From Sulfurimonas sp. C5 (GTDB taxonomy: Bacteria > Campylobacterota > Campylobacteria > Campylobacterales > Sulfurimonadaceae), in assembly GCF_029872055.1 (NCBI RefSeq), contig NZ_JARXNQ010000005.1, positions 100,847-164,846 of the forward strand: 64,000 bases of DNA, read 5' to 3'. The first letter of the stretch is position 1. Every line of letters starts with the position of its first letter. Position numbers and translations under genes: made by a program. Below are positions 1-8,621 of the stretch, in pieces. The notes under the pieces are model-generated. The model was not told where the DNA came from and did no database searches. It saw only the letters and a program-made list of their open reading frames with translations.

Positions 1-823
1 GATCGAGAAACTAAAAGCTGTATATGGTTTGGACAAACCCTTACTTACACAGTATATTGACTGGATTAAAAATATGCTCCAACTCAATTTCGGAATCTCT
101 TTTGTAAATGGCGGCGATGTAGCCAATGAAATTTTAAAAAGATTACCTATTACCCTTACAATCAATATTACCTCTTTGGTATTTGTATTTATACTCTCTT
201 TGTATCTTGGTATAAAAGCAGCACTTAACTACGAAAAAAAATCTGATCTCTTGATCCGTCAGGTTTCATTATTATCTTTTTCTATGCCCTCTTTTTATTT
301 GGCATTGTTACTGATTATAATATTTTCCGTAAATTTTAAACTCTTTCCAATTGCAGGCTTACATTCTGTAGATATTTCTGGTGAAGGTCTAGAGTATTAT
401 TTAGATATGGGCTGGCATCTTATTCTGCCTATTACAATTATGATTTTTGGTGGACTTGGAAGTATGATTATATATATCCGTTCTCTTACTTTGGAGATCT
501 TAAAGAGTGATTATTACTATTTTGCGCTCTCTAGAGGTTTGAGCCAAAAACAACTTTTACGTTACTATATTTTGCCAAATCTTTTACCGCCTATCGTGAC
601 GCTGCTTGGTCTTTCATTGCCTGGATTAATTGGGGGAAGTGTAATTTTAGAATCAATCTTCGGGATTGACGGAATGGGACAGTTCTTCTATATTAGTGCA
701 CTCTCACGCGATTACCCGACTATTATGGGTATTCTTATGATAAGTGCTTTTTTAACGCTTCTTGGAAACGTTTTAGCGGATCTTATTTTATTAAAATTAA
801 ATCCTTATATGCACAAGCGTTAA
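1..823 (+). CDS. ABC transporter permease, DppB/OppB family (5' end cut off)
   Basis: Inner-membrane permease of a peptide/nickel-type ABC importer. The reading frame is open from base 2, so the true start lies upstream of the window; a TTG at 29 is only an internal codon. Six or so hydrophobic segments are visible. Near the C-terminus is the binding-protein-dependent transport loop (ALSRGLSQKQLLRYYILPN), followed by LPGLIGGSVILESIFGIDG, typical of DppB-like permeases. The partner permease, ATPases and binding protein are not in the window. Its end overlaps the end of nusA by 4 bp, so the two genes converge. Substrate cannot be told from the sequence. Confidence 0.88.
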   Translation, partial: IEKLKAVYGLDKPLLTQYIDWIKNMLQLNFGISFVNGGDVANEILKRLPITLTINITSLVFVFILSLYLGIKAALNYEKKSDLLIRQVSLLSFSMPSFYLALLLIIIFSVNFKLFPIAGLHSVDISGEGLEYYLDMGWHLILPITIMIFGGLGSMIIYIRSLTLEILKSDYYYFALSRGLSQKQLLRYYILPNLLPPIVTLLGLSLPGLIGGSVILESIFGIDGMGQFFYISALSRDYPTIMGILMISAFLTLLGNVLADLILLKLNPYMHKR

Positions 824-1959
824 TTAAATAACGCCTCTAGTGCATCAACACCGTCTTTATCTTCTTGAACTTCTGATGTTGTATCTTTTGCAGCCATAGA
901 ATCATTTTCAATAAGCTCGATCTCCATACCTGTAAGCATAGATGCTAAACGAATATTGATACCGCTTTTTCCGATAGCTTTAGATTTTTGATCACTAGGA
1001 AGTGTAATGATCGCTTTTACATTTTTCCCTTCCTCATCTTGTTCAATTTCAACATGAGAAATAATTGCAGGAGACATTGAACGTGCAACAAACAGTTCTG
1101 GAATGTTCGTATACTCGATACAGTCGATATTTTCACCTATAAGCTCTTCACTTACAGCATTAATACGCACACCTTTTACACCTACTGTAGCACCCACTGC
1201 ATCAACTTGCGGATGTGTAGAGTAGATAGCAATTTTTGCTCTCTCACCAGGAATACGTGCAGATTTTTCAATTACTACACTACCGTCTTCGATTTCAGGT
1301 ACTTCGAGTTCTAAAAGTGCTTCTAAAAATTTTGGAGATGTACGTGAAAGTTCAATTTGAATGCCGTTATCTTTATCCATATTTACACGACGCACAACAG
1401 CTTTTAGAACATCACCTACTTTAAATACTTCACCTTTAATACGGCTTTTCATTGGAAGTACTGCACGAATTTCATCTACTTCAATATATGTTGCGTTATT
1501 GTTATCGACACGTGTAACACGACCGTTTACAATCGTACCCACTTTTGATTTGTATTTGCTGAAAACTTCATCTTCAACCATTCTTTGAATATGGTATTCG
1601 ATCTCGCGGTGCAATTGTGAAGCAGCAGTTCTTCCGTAAGATTCTAGATCGTGCTCCTCTTGAAGTTGATCGCCAAGTTCCACCTGATCATCATAAGTTC
1701 TTGCATCGCTGATTGCCATATATGCAGGTGCAATTTCAGGATCTTGTAATTTTACATCATTATCTTCTACTACAGTAATTGTTTGAATAATTTTTATACT
1801 TCTTGTTTTATCATCAATTTGTGCTTCATAAGCAAAGTTAGGGTTAATAACTCTTTTCGCAGTTTGTACAAAAGCTGTTTTTAAAGCTTCTAAAACTTTT
1901 TCAGGTTGTAAACCTTTTTCGTTAGCAATAGCTTCTGCAATATCTAATATTTTTTCCAC
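820..1959 (-). CDS. nusA: Transcription termination/antitermination factor NusA
   Basis: RNA-polymerase-binding factor controlling pausing, termination and antitermination. The 379-residue protein has the NusA N-terminal domain (about 1-125), an S1 domain (about 140-205, KVGTIVNGRVTRVDNNN) and two KH domains (about 230-360, including SKAIGKSGINIRLAS). It lacks the C-terminal acidic repeats of enterobacterial NusA, as is usual outside gammaproteobacteria. The start is GTG (GTG GAA AAA), chosen because the family N-terminus begins there and an AGGGAT Shine-Dalgarno sits 7 nt upstream. A -10 box at 2040-2045 implies a leader of about 75 nt. Confidence 0.96.
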   Translation of the reverse strand: MEKILDIAEAIANEKGLQPEKVLEALKTAFVQTAKRVINPNFAYEAQIDDKTRSIKIIQTITVVEDNDVKLQDPEIAPAYMAISDARTYDDQVELGDQLQEEHDLESYGRTAASQLHREIEYHIQRMVEDEVFSKYKSKVGTIVNGRVTRVDNNNATYIEVDEIRAVLPMKSRIKGEVFKVGDVLKAVVRRVNMDKDNGIQIELSRTSPKFLEALLELEVPEIEDGSVVIEKSARIPGERAKIAIYSTHPQVDAVGATVGVKGVRINAVSEELIGENIDCIEYTNIPELFVARSMSPAIISHVEIEQDEEGKNVKAIITLPSDQKSKAIGKSGINIRLASMLTGMEIELIENDSMAAKDTTSEVQEDKDGVDALEALFN

Positions 1960-2039
1960 AGTAATATCCCTTTAGTTTTAAGAAATCTGACAATGACAAA
2001 TAATAATTTGGGGATTTCTTATAAATTTGAAAGTAAAAA

Positions 2040-2045
2040 ATTATA
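2040..2045 (-). promoter_or_regulatory. Putative -10 box of nusA
   Basis: On the minus strand this reads TATAAT, preceded by GG, inside the AT-rich divergent spacer between nusA and the HP0268-like gene. It would place transcription start near 2033, about 75 nt before the GTG start. No clear -35 is visible, as is usual for sigma-70 promoters of Campylobacterota. Confidence 0.6.
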
Positions 2046-2095
2046 CCAAAATTCTTATAAAAACATCTTTAATCGGACTTTTATTACAAATAAAG

Positions 2096-2101
2096 TATAA
2101 T
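2096..2101 (+). promoter_or_regulatory. Putative -10 box of the HP0268-like/miaB operon
   Basis: TATAAT on the plus strand, 35 nt before the ATG at 2137. An AAGGA Shine-Dalgarno lies between it and the start codon. It is back-to-back with the nusA promoter. Confidence 0.6.
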
Positions 2102-2136
2102 TCAAAACTTTTAAAAAGACACTATAAGGAAAAGTT

Positions 2137-2382
2137 ATGGATTTAAAGCTTGTTAGAATGGAGCTTGATGCTAAGCCTAAGAAAATTGACTTAGAGAAAA
2201 TCGAGTCTTTAGTTGAAAAAGAAAAAAGCGTAATTCTTTACTTCGATAGAGAAAACTCACACAAAGATCTTTTAGCACTTCAAGATCATTTCGAAGCTGA
2301 AGGAAAAAGCTTTTATATGAATGAAGTTAAATATGCTCTTGGTGACAATGACTACATGTACCAAGTACATATCATGGCATAA
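2137..2382 (+). CDS. HP0268-family small protein
   Basis: An 81-residue soluble protein resembling the Helicobacter pylori HP0268 family: DAKPKKIDLE near the start, ILYFDRENSHKDLLALQDHF in the middle and a YQVHIM end, in the same order and at nearly the same length. HP0268 has been reported to have nicking endonuclease and ribonuclease activity; whether this protein does is inference. It sits 13 bp before miaB, as HP0268 sits beside the H. pylori miaB gene, so the pair is probably co-transcribed. Recognition is from memory of the family sequence, not a search. Confidence 0.78.
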   Translation: MDLKLVRMELDAKPKKIDLEKIESLVEKEKSVILYFDRENSHKDLLALQDHFEAEGKSFYMNEVKYALGDNDYMYQVHIMA

Positions 2383-2395
2383 CTAAAGAGGTACA

Positions 2396-3700
2396 ATGAG
2401 TAAAAAGCTATTTATTGAAACATTAGGTTGTGCAATGAATACACGTGATTCTGAGCATATGATTGCTCAGCTTAAAGAGCGTGAAGGGTATGAGACTACA
2501 ACTGATGTAAAAGATGCTGACCTAATTTTAATAAATACTTGTTCAGTTAGAGAAAAACCTGTACAAAAGCTTTTCTCAGAGCTCGGTGCTTTTAACAAAA
2601 AGAAAAAAGAGGGGGCAAAAATCGGTGTGTGCGGCTGTACGGCTTCACATCTCGGTGATGAGATTATCAAACGTGCCCCTTATGTAAGTTTTGTTCTCGG
2701 TGCCAGAAATGTCTCTAAAATCTCCGAAGTACTTCACAAAGACAAAGCAGTTGAGACTGATATCAACTACGATGAAAGTGAATTTGCTTTTGATGACTTT
2801 AGAACGTCTCCGTATAAAGCATATATAAATATCTCTATCGGTTGTGACAAACAATGTACTTTTTGTATTGTTCCAAAAACTCGCGGTGAAGAGATCTCTA
2901 TTCCCGATGAGCTTATCATAAACGAAGCTAAAAAAGCTGTAGCAAAAGGTGCTAAAGAGATCTTTTTACTAGGACAAAACGTAAATAACTACGGTAGAAG
3001 ATTTTCAGACAAAGAACATGAGAAAGTAAACTTCACGGAACTACTGCGCAGACTCTCAAAAATTGAAGGTTTAGAGCGTATCCGTTTTACATCTCCGCAC
3101 CCGTTTCATATGGATGATGAGTTTATCGAAGAGTTTGCTTCAAATCCTAAAATCTGTAAGTCTATGCATATGCCGCTTCAGTCAGGTTCAACAAAAGTAC
3201 TTAAAGATATGAAACGCGGTTATAGCAAAGAGTGGTTTTTAAACAGAGTTGAAAAACTACGCAAAGAGTGCCCTGAAGCAAGTATATCAACAGATATTAT
3301 CGTAGCTTTCCCAGGTGAGACCGAAGAAGACTTCGAAGATACTTTAGATGTTATGAAAAAAGTAAAATTTGATCAAATCTTTAGTTTTAAATACTCACCT
3401 CGTCCACATACGGAAGCGGAACACTTTACAAATACAGTAGATGATGAGATTGGTTCAGCACGTCTGACACAACTGCAATCTTTACAAGCTGAAATCTTGG
3501 ATGAGAATGCACAGAAACATCTTGGACAGGTATATGAAGTTTACTTTGAAGAGTTAAGCCGAGACAACCATGTTTCAGGTAGAACAAATGCAAATCTTGT
3601 AGTAAAAGTAAAAGGTTCCGAAGAACTTTTGGGTGAATTGAAAAACGTTAAAATCACACAAATCGGACGTACAATATGTACAGGGGAGATAGTTGAGTAA
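2396..3700 (+). CDS. miaB: tRNA-2-methylthio-N6-isopentenyladenosine synthase MiaB
   Basis: Radical-SAM methylthiotransferase that adds the 2-methylthio group to i6A37 of tRNAs. The 434 residues show the N-terminal methylthiotransferase domain with its three cluster cysteines ([21 protein letters not shown]), the radical-SAM motif CDKQCTFC (CxxxCxxC) near residue 150, and a C-terminal TRAM region. ATG has an AAGAGG Shine-Dalgarno. It follows the HP0268-like gene and overlaps the next gene by 8 bp. The window also holds its paralogue rimO; this one keeps the MiaB-type sequence around the clusters. Confidence 0.96.
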   Translation: MSKKLFIETLGCAMNTRDSEHMIAQLKEREGYETTTDVKDADLILINTCSVREKPVQKLFSELGAFNKKKKEGAKIGVCGCTASHLGDEIIKRAPYVSFVLGARNVSKISEVLHKDKAVETDINYDESEFAFDDFRTSPYKAYINISIGCDKQCTFCIVPKTRGEEISIPDELIINEAKKAVAKGAKEIFLLGQNVNNYGRRFSDKEHEKVNFTELLRRLSKIEGLERIRFTSPHPFHMDDEFIEEFASNPKICKSMHMPLQSGSTKVLKDMKRGYSKEWFLNRVEKLRKECPEASISTDIIVAFPGETEEDFEDTLDVMKKVKFDQIFSFKYSPRPHTEAEHFTNTVDDEIGSARLTQLQSLQAEILDENAQKHLGQVYEVYFEELSRDNHVSGRTNANLVVKVKGSEELLGELKNVKITQIGRTICTGEIVE

Positions 3701-4313
3701 AAAACTATCTCGCTTCTTAGCACTTATTTTTATTCCTCTTTTAGGCTCTTTATTAATCCGTATCCTATACTATTCAAATAAAAAAGTTTTTCATGGTGAA
3801 ACAGAAATACCTGATGAGCCAGTCCTTATTGCATGTTGGCATGGAGAACTTTTAATGCTTCCTTACATCTATTTTCATTATAGAGAACAAACTCATGTAA
3901 AAGCACTTATCTCACCACATTTTGATGGTCAACTTATTTCAAAAACATTAAAATATTTTCAAATCGACACACTTGCGGGCTCAAGTGATAAAAATCCTGC
4001 GAAGGCATTAATTCAAGCCATCCGCTTTCTTAAAGAAGGATATGACATAGGAATTACACCTGATGGTCCCAAAGGACCACGTCACGAAGTAGCTGACGGA
4101 GTAATTGTAATGGCCCAAAAAACAAAAGCAAAAGTTTTGCTTGTCGAGATTAAACCCTCAAAATATTGGCAATTTAATTCATGGGATCGCTTTACTGTTC
4201 CCAAACCTTTTGGTACAATACATTATTACACATCTATAGTAGATCTGGATACACTAGATTTTGAAGCTGCAAGGGCTGTTGTACAAGAGGGCTTACTGAA
4301 ACATGAACATTAA
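3693..4313 (+). CDS. DUF374 lysophospholipid acyltransferase-like protein
   Basis: Membrane-associated 206-residue protein of the DUF374 family, related to the 1-acylglycerol-3-phosphate acyltransferases. One N-terminal hydrophobic segment (about 9-25) is followed by [12 protein letters not shown] and the conserved [12 protein letters not shown] block that marks the family. Probably acts on a lipid or lipid A precursor at the inner membrane; the true substrate is unknown. It starts with TTG at 3693, supported by AGGGGAG just upstream, and overlaps the miaB stop by 8 bp. Confidence 0.85.
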   Translation: MSKKLSRFLALIFIPLLGSLLIRILYYSNKKVFHGETEIPDEPVLIACWHGELLMLPYIYFHYREQTHVKALISPHFDGQLISKTLKYFQIDTLAGSSDKNPAKALIQAIRFLKEGYDIGITPDGPKGPRHEVADGVIVMAQKTKAKVLLVEIKPSKYWQFNSWDRFTVPKPFGTIHYYTSIVDLDTLDFEAARAVVQEGLLKHEH

Positions 4314-4758
4314 AAGTTTACTTATTTTTATAGCTGTATTTATCATCTCTTTTATGGCTTTATTTTTTCTCACAAATCCATCATATGAAAAATCATTACA
4401 AGCAAAGTATTATTATGAAATAGGTGATTACCACGAAGCCTATAAACTTGCAAATGAAGCTTTTGTTCTTGATGTTTATAACAGAATGGCTTCAACTATC
4501 ATGGCACAATCGAAAACATCTATGAAGTATGAAAAATATATCGAGCAATCAAAAAGTTATCTAAGGGAAATCAACGATATTATTGCCAACGATACTATAG
4601 ATGAAGCAAAAAGATCAAAAATAAAACTCATGAGTGAAGTGATGGTTGATAGTTATATTAAGTTAGCCCCTAGTGTCGTGACAGATAAAGCTCTTGTTGA
4701 TGAAGCAGCAAGATATCATGAACAATTTGAGAAAATCCTTGAAAAAGTTGATCGCTAA
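4303..4758 (+). CDS. Membrane-anchored protein of unknown function
   Basis: I do not recognise a named family. The 151-residue product has a single N-terminal transmembrane segment (about 5-23) and then a helical, charged domain. YYYEIGDYHEAYKLANEAF (about 37-55) looks like one TPR-type helix pair. It overlaps the acyltransferase by 11 bp and the next gene by about 40 bp, so it belongs to the miaB-xer operon. A helical periplasmic or cytoplasmic adaptor is a guess. Confidence 0.72.
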   Translation: MNIKSLLIFIAVFIISFMALFFLTNPSYEKSLQAKYYYEIGDYHEAYKLANEAFVLDVYNRMASTIMAQSKTSMKYEKYIEQSKSYLREINDIIANDTIDEAKRSKIKLMSEVMVDSYIKLAPSVVTDKALVDEAARYHEQFEKILEKVDR

Positions 4759-5575
4759 ACAAAAAGAGAAGTTTTTAGAACATCTCACCTCTTATAAAGG
4801 GTATTCAAACCTAACTGTTAAAACATACAAAGAGGCTCTGGATGAAGCGTTAGAGATAATCGAAATAGTCAAAGAAGGCAAACATATTCTTTTTAATCTC
4901 ATGCCTTATCGTATCCACATTTCAGAACTTAAAAGTAAAACAATCAGTAAGAAACTTAGTGCAATTAGAAGTTTCAGTGACTATCTGAATGAAAGTGGGA
5001 TTAAAGTAGTTCTCAAAGCCGATGAAAGTGTCAAGGTTGCCAAAACATTACCTAAACCCATTGCACATAAACACATCATTGAAGCTTTACAGCATGCAGA
5101 TCTTCAGGAAAAGCTTATTATTACTATTCTTTATACAATGGGACTGAGAATTTCAGAGCTTTCCCATCTTGAACTCAAAGATATTGATTCACAGTGGATT
5201 CGTGTAATAGGGAAAGGTTCAAAACAAAGAGATATCCCCGTACTTGAAACGACACGCAAACTTTTACAGGAGTATTTAGAAATTTTTTCACCAAAAAAAT
5301 TTCTTTTTGAGAAAAATGGCGAAAAATTAAGCGAAAATAGTCTAAGATATATCATAAATAAAGTTTTTGCTAGAATATCATTAAAAGTAACACCACATCA
5401 ATTGCGCCATTCGTATGCAACTTCTTTGTTAAACGGCGGTGCACCTATTGTAGATGTGAGTGAACTTTTAGGACATTCATCTATGGCAACAACTCAAATC
5501 TATACAAAGTTAGGTAGTGCGTTGAAAAAACAAAACTATGACAAAGCACATCCATTATGTGGAGTTAAACAGTAG
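4718..5575 (+). CDS. xerH: Tyrosine recombinase, XerH/XerC-like
   Basis: Site-specific tyrosine recombinase, probably the chromosome dimer resolvase. Campylobacterota usually have a single such enzyme acting at difH. About 285 residues carry an N-terminal SAM-like DNA-binding domain and a catalytic domain with the expected residues: Arg in GLRISEL, Lys in GKGSKQRD, HxxR in HQLRHS, His in LLGHSSMATTQIY and the nucleophilic Tyr there. The start is uncertain: in-frame candidates are ATG 4700, ATG 4718 and TTG 4739/4748, all inside the preceding gene, and no Shine-Dalgarno decides. The gene name is by analogy; no difH site was identified. Confidence 0.85.
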   Translation: MNNLRKSLKKLIAKQKEKFLEHLTSYKGYSNLTVKTYKEALDEALEIIEIVKEGKHILFNLMPYRIHISELKSKTISKKLSAIRSFSDYLNESGIKVVLKADESVKVAKTLPKPIAHKHIIEALQHADLQEKLIITILYTMGLRISELSHLELKDIDSQWIRVIGKGSKQRDIPVLETTRKLLQEYLEIFSPKKFLFEKNGEKLSENSLRYIINKVFARISLKVTPHQLRHSYATSLLNGGAPIVDVSELLGHSSMATTQIYTKLGSALKKQNYDKAHPLCGVKQ

Positions 5576-6612
5576 TGCTAAGTAAAATCCTAGAATCTTT
5601 ATACTTAAAAGTTTTTATCAATATTGTTGTTGAAAGATCTAGTACTACCGTCCATATAGAAATTCACTCTAAAACGAATGATATATCCCACTTCGAAAAT
5701 GTTTTCCCATCTACGAAACTAACAGAAGAGATTTATGAATTTGTTATGGAATATACAAAAGAATCTCCTTACTACTATGTCTCTTTTTTGGACACTTCAA
5801 AAGAACAGGGCGCCCTTCCTAGTTGTGATAAAAACAAGCTTTCTTTTTATAAGGATCTTTCTACTGCAGAATACAAATGCATCAATAACGAATGGAGTAT
5901 TTATACATCTAAAACAGAACTATACGAATTAGAAAGAAAATATGAAGATATAGGTATCGATTTTGTCTTCTCCCCTTTTAGTGTTATAGCAAAGTTTTTC
6001 AAAGATAAAATAAGTAAACAGTTAGCTATGTTTGCTCTTATAGAAGACAGTTCTATCTCTGTTGCTGTTTTTGAAAACTCTCAACTTCTATATGCTGAAT
6101 ATCTTGATATGGAAATTGATATTGAAACAGATAAAATTGTTTTAGAAGACCTTGATGAGGACAAAGATTTTGATTTAGATCTGGATGATGAAGGTATCGT
6201 ATTAGATGATATGGATGTGAATGACGAGCTTGAAGACTTTTCAGACATTGAAGATCTAGACAGCCTTGAAGATATCGATGAGTTCTCAGAAGGAAAAGAC
6301 CTCGAAGAAGAACTTTATGAAAATGAGGCACAGGAAAAAATTACTGCTCTAGAAGAAAGCCGTGATGAAGAAAATCATTTTACTGAAGATTATCAACGTT
6401 TCTCTCTTATCCAGAATGCATTTAACCATTTTTATAAAGACCCAAAATATGAAGGTAAATTTATAGAAAATATTTATATTGCCGACAACATGAAAGTGAG
6501 TTCTGATCTAAGACGTTATCTAGAAGAAGAGATGTTTCTAAATGTCTATATCAGAACTGTCGATCTAGGTGCTGAAATTTGCGAACTTGCAAAAGAGGAG
6601 CTTGGTTTATGA
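5575..6612 (+). CDS. PilM/GspL-like actin-fold protein with a long acidic insert
   Basis: Likely cytoplasmic actin-like component of a type IV pilus or type II secretion inner-membrane platform. The assignment rests mainly on position before PilN-like and PilO-like genes. The strand pattern near 150-175 and the C-terminal piece IYIADNMKVSSDLRRYLEEE also resemble the end of PilM/GspL proteins. Residues about 178-270 form a strongly acidic, Asp/Glu-rich low-complexity stretch that splits the domain, an unusual feature. It starts with GTG, whose G is the last base of the xer TAG stop. The ATP-binding loops are not obvious, so it may be a degenerate member. Confidence 0.6.
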   Translation: MLSKILESLYLKVFINIVVERSSTTVHIEIHSKTNDISHFENVFPSTKLTEEIYEFVMEYTKESPYYYVSFLDTSKEQGALPSCDKNKLSFYKDLSTAEYKCINNEWSIYTSKTELYELERKYEDIGIDFVFSPFSVIAKFFKDKISKQLAMFALIEDSSISVAVFENSQLLYAEYLDMEIDIETDKIVLEDLDEDKDFDLDLDDEGIVLDDMDVNDELEDFSDIEDLDSLEDIDEFSEGKDLEEELYENEAQEKITALEESRDEENHFTEDYQRFSLIQNAFNHFYKDPKYEGKFIENIYIADNMKVSSDLRRYLEEEMFLNVYIRTVDLGAEICELAKEELGL

Positions 6613-7139
6613 AATACAGCTATATAAAACCAAGAAAGAAAACACCTTTTACGCAAGAGCTAAAACTTTTGGTGACATTTTTTTCTATAACACTTATAAT
6701 GCTTTTTAGTACCTATCTATTTCTAGTTTATAAAGACTATACTTTCGAAAAAGATAAACTCGAAACAGTCCAAGCACGTATTGCTCTTCAAGAAGATATT
6801 GAAAATATGAAAAACCAGATTGCTTATATAGAAAAGCAAAAAAACCTTTCAGAACGAGTTTTTACAAAAAACAGCGTCTTAAAAGATTCGATCACAAACC
6901 TTTTTGATCTTGTGCCTGAACGTATTACACTCTCTGAAGCAAAACTCTTGAAAAATGGTCTAATCTTATATGGAATAACACCAAACAAAGATGTTTATAA
7001 CTTCATGTTACAAGCACCTCTTAGATCAATATTTCATAAGACATATAGTAGTTTTTATCCAGCAGGGAATGGTTGGTTAAGATTTGTTTCTACTAACTAT
7101 ATTGATGAAGCAGATGAGGAGCTTTCTAATGAACATTAA
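6609..7139 (+). CDS. PilN/GspM-like inner-membrane protein
   Basis: Bitopic 176-residue protein: a short basic N-terminus (KPRKK), one transmembrane segment (about 18-38), a coiled coil (about 45-80) and a small C-terminal domain (LVPERITLSEAKLLKNGLIL) like the ferredoxin-like fold region of PilN. It would bridge the cytoplasmic PilM-like protein and the periplasmic part of the secretion or pilus platform. The start ATG at 6609 overlaps the previous stop (ATGA). It was preferred to an upstream in-frame start inside the PilM-like gene because the transmembrane topology then fits. Confidence 0.65.
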   Translation: MKYSYIKPRKKTPFTQELKLLVTFFSITLIMLFSTYLFLVYKDYTFEKDKLETVQARIALQEDIENMKNQIAYIEKQKNLSERVFTKNSVLKDSITNLFDLVPERITLSEAKLLKNGLILYGITPNKDVYNFMLQAPLRSIFHKTYSSFYPAGNGWLRFVSTNYIDEADEELSNEH

Positions 7140-7686
7140 TATTCCTCGCCATTATCTTTATCTTTCACTGGTTTCAGTATTATTATTAATCTTTGTTATC
7201 TTCTTTTCATTTAAGATATTAATCCCTAAAGGAAAAGAGTACAGAACTCAAAGAATAGAATATAAACAAGAGTTCAAAGAGTACCAAAGATATCAAATAT
7301 TTTACGATGAAACCCTCAGTGTATTAAAAGAGTTACAAAGTAAAAACAGACATATTATTCAAGCTTTTGACAAACCTTTTAATCCTGAAAGATTTGAAAA
7401 ACAACACAAAACATATTTTTCATCTTTCCAAATTTCTAAAATAGACAAAGCTGATAACGAAGAAGGATTTGCCGTTTATGAAGTAAACACGACCTCTAAA
7501 ATCAATTCACCGGCAAATTTCTACGACTTTTTAGATGCTATTAACAAAAGTGATTGGATTGTCAGTATAAATTTTCCGATTGAATTCAAAAAAGATGGAG
7601 AGATGATCAACTCCTCTTTTACAATGAAGGTTTATTGCAATAATAAAGACACTAACTCTAGTGCTTCGGCATCAGCAGCTAAATAA
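7129..7686 (+). CDS. PilO/GspM-like inner-membrane protein
   Basis: About 185 residues: one transmembrane segment (about 9-30), a short coiled coil and a C-terminal domain with PANFYDFLDAINKSDWIVSI, the pattern expected of PilO-type proteins, which pair with PilN. Start ATG at 7129 overlaps the PilN-like gene by 11 bp. The last 55 bp overlap the end of tilS on the other strand, and the tail is a Ser/Ala-rich low-complexity sequence (NSSASASAAK). Together with the two preceding genes it makes a PilMNO-like set; the pilus or secretion ATPase and secretin are outside the window. Confidence 0.63.
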   Translation: MNINIPRHYLYLSLVSVLLLIFVIFFSFKILIPKGKEYRTQRIEYKQEFKEYQRYQIFYDETLSVLKELQSKNRHIIQAFDKPFNPERFEKQHKTYFSSFQISKIDKADNEEGFAVYEVNTTSKINSPANFYDFLDAINKSDWIVSINFPIEFKKDGEMINSSFTMKVYCNNKDTNSSASASAAK

Positions 7687-8621
7687 CCACGTAGTTTTAC
7701 CGGGACTTTCAGTAAACGGAACTTTTCTTTTAATTGTTTGTCCATATCTTTAGCTTCTAAATATGGTGCTATAAATACATATCTTTCATCTTGTACAACA
7801 ATATACTTGCGTCCAATAACTACACTCTCATTTTCCAATAACTCTTTTTTATCGTTTGCAGTGATTAAATGTCCCTGCCCTTTTAAATACCTGTCTATAT
7901 AAACTAAGTTTGTTCTTTTATCATTTGTTTGAAAATAGGCTAATTGATTGATTGAATCTAATTTAACATCCTTGATTAAAGATGCTACATCCTGATCAAT
8001 ATAGGAAAAACTTTTTTTAATTCCACCGAGATACTTTTCCAAAAGAGGCTGAGAAAAATTATGACGAAAGTAGTTTCTCGTATAACGTTCATCACTATTG
8101 CTTTCATCTTCAAAATATTTTATTTTGCGATCATTTAAATACTCTAGAAGCTCTTGTTTTTCTAAATCTAATAATGGTCTGACAAGCGTATAGTTTTTTC
8201 TCTCTTCAACGTTTTTCATACCGGAGAGTTCTACACATCCTGCACCTTTACAAAACTGCATTAAGAACCACTCAAAACGATCCCCTAAGTGATGTGCAGT
8301 CAAAAGGTTTTCATAGCCATTGTGATCGATTAATTCTTCAAAAAATGAATATCTCAATGATCTTGCTTCAGCTTCAAAATTTTTTTCTATCTTAGGTGCA
8401 TTCTTAACATGGCAAACAAAATTATATTCCTCTGCTAATTGTTTTGCATAAGCAACTTCTTCTTTACTTTGTTCACGTAAGCCGTAATTTACAATAGCAA
8501 TATCAAAAGGAATCTTGTTTTCAAGAAGGAGGAATAAAAGTGCAGTCGAATCCCCTCCGGCAGAAAATGCCAGAAGGTTTTTTGAATTTTGTAGTAGTGT
8601 TTTAGTTGTCTCTTGTAGCAT
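7632..8621 (-). CDS. tilS: tRNA(Ile)-lysidine synthase TilS
   Basis: ATP-dependent enzyme that converts C34 of tRNA-Ile(CAU) to lysidine, needed to read AUA as isoleucine. The 329-residue protein has the N-type PP-loop SAGGDSTALL near residue 20 and the family blocks VNYGLREQS, TAHHLGDRFEWFLMQ and RYTRNYFRH. It is short, without the full C-terminal domain of the E. coli enzyme, as in other Campylobacterota. It starts inside the 3' end of rimO (20 bp overlap) and is co-transcribed with it. Because AUA decoding depends on this enzyme, it is noteworthy beside the ATA start candidates discussed elsewhere. Confidence 0.94.
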   Translation of the reverse strand: MLQETTKTLLQNSKNLLAFSAGGDSTALLFLLLENKIPFDIAIVNYGLREQSKEEVAYAKQLAEEYNFVCHVKNAPKIEKNFEAEARSLRYSFFEELIDHNGYENLLTAHHLGDRFEWFLMQFCKGAGCVELSGMKNVEERKNYTLVRPLLDLEKQELLEYLNDRKIKYFEDESNSDERYTRNYFRHNFSQPLLEKYLGGIKKSFSYIDQDVASLIKDVKLDSINQLAYFQTNDKRTNLVYIDRYLKGQGHLITANDKKELLENESVVIGRKYIVVQDERYVFIAPYLEAKDMDKQLKEKFRLLKVPVKLRGYLAADAEALELVSLLLQ

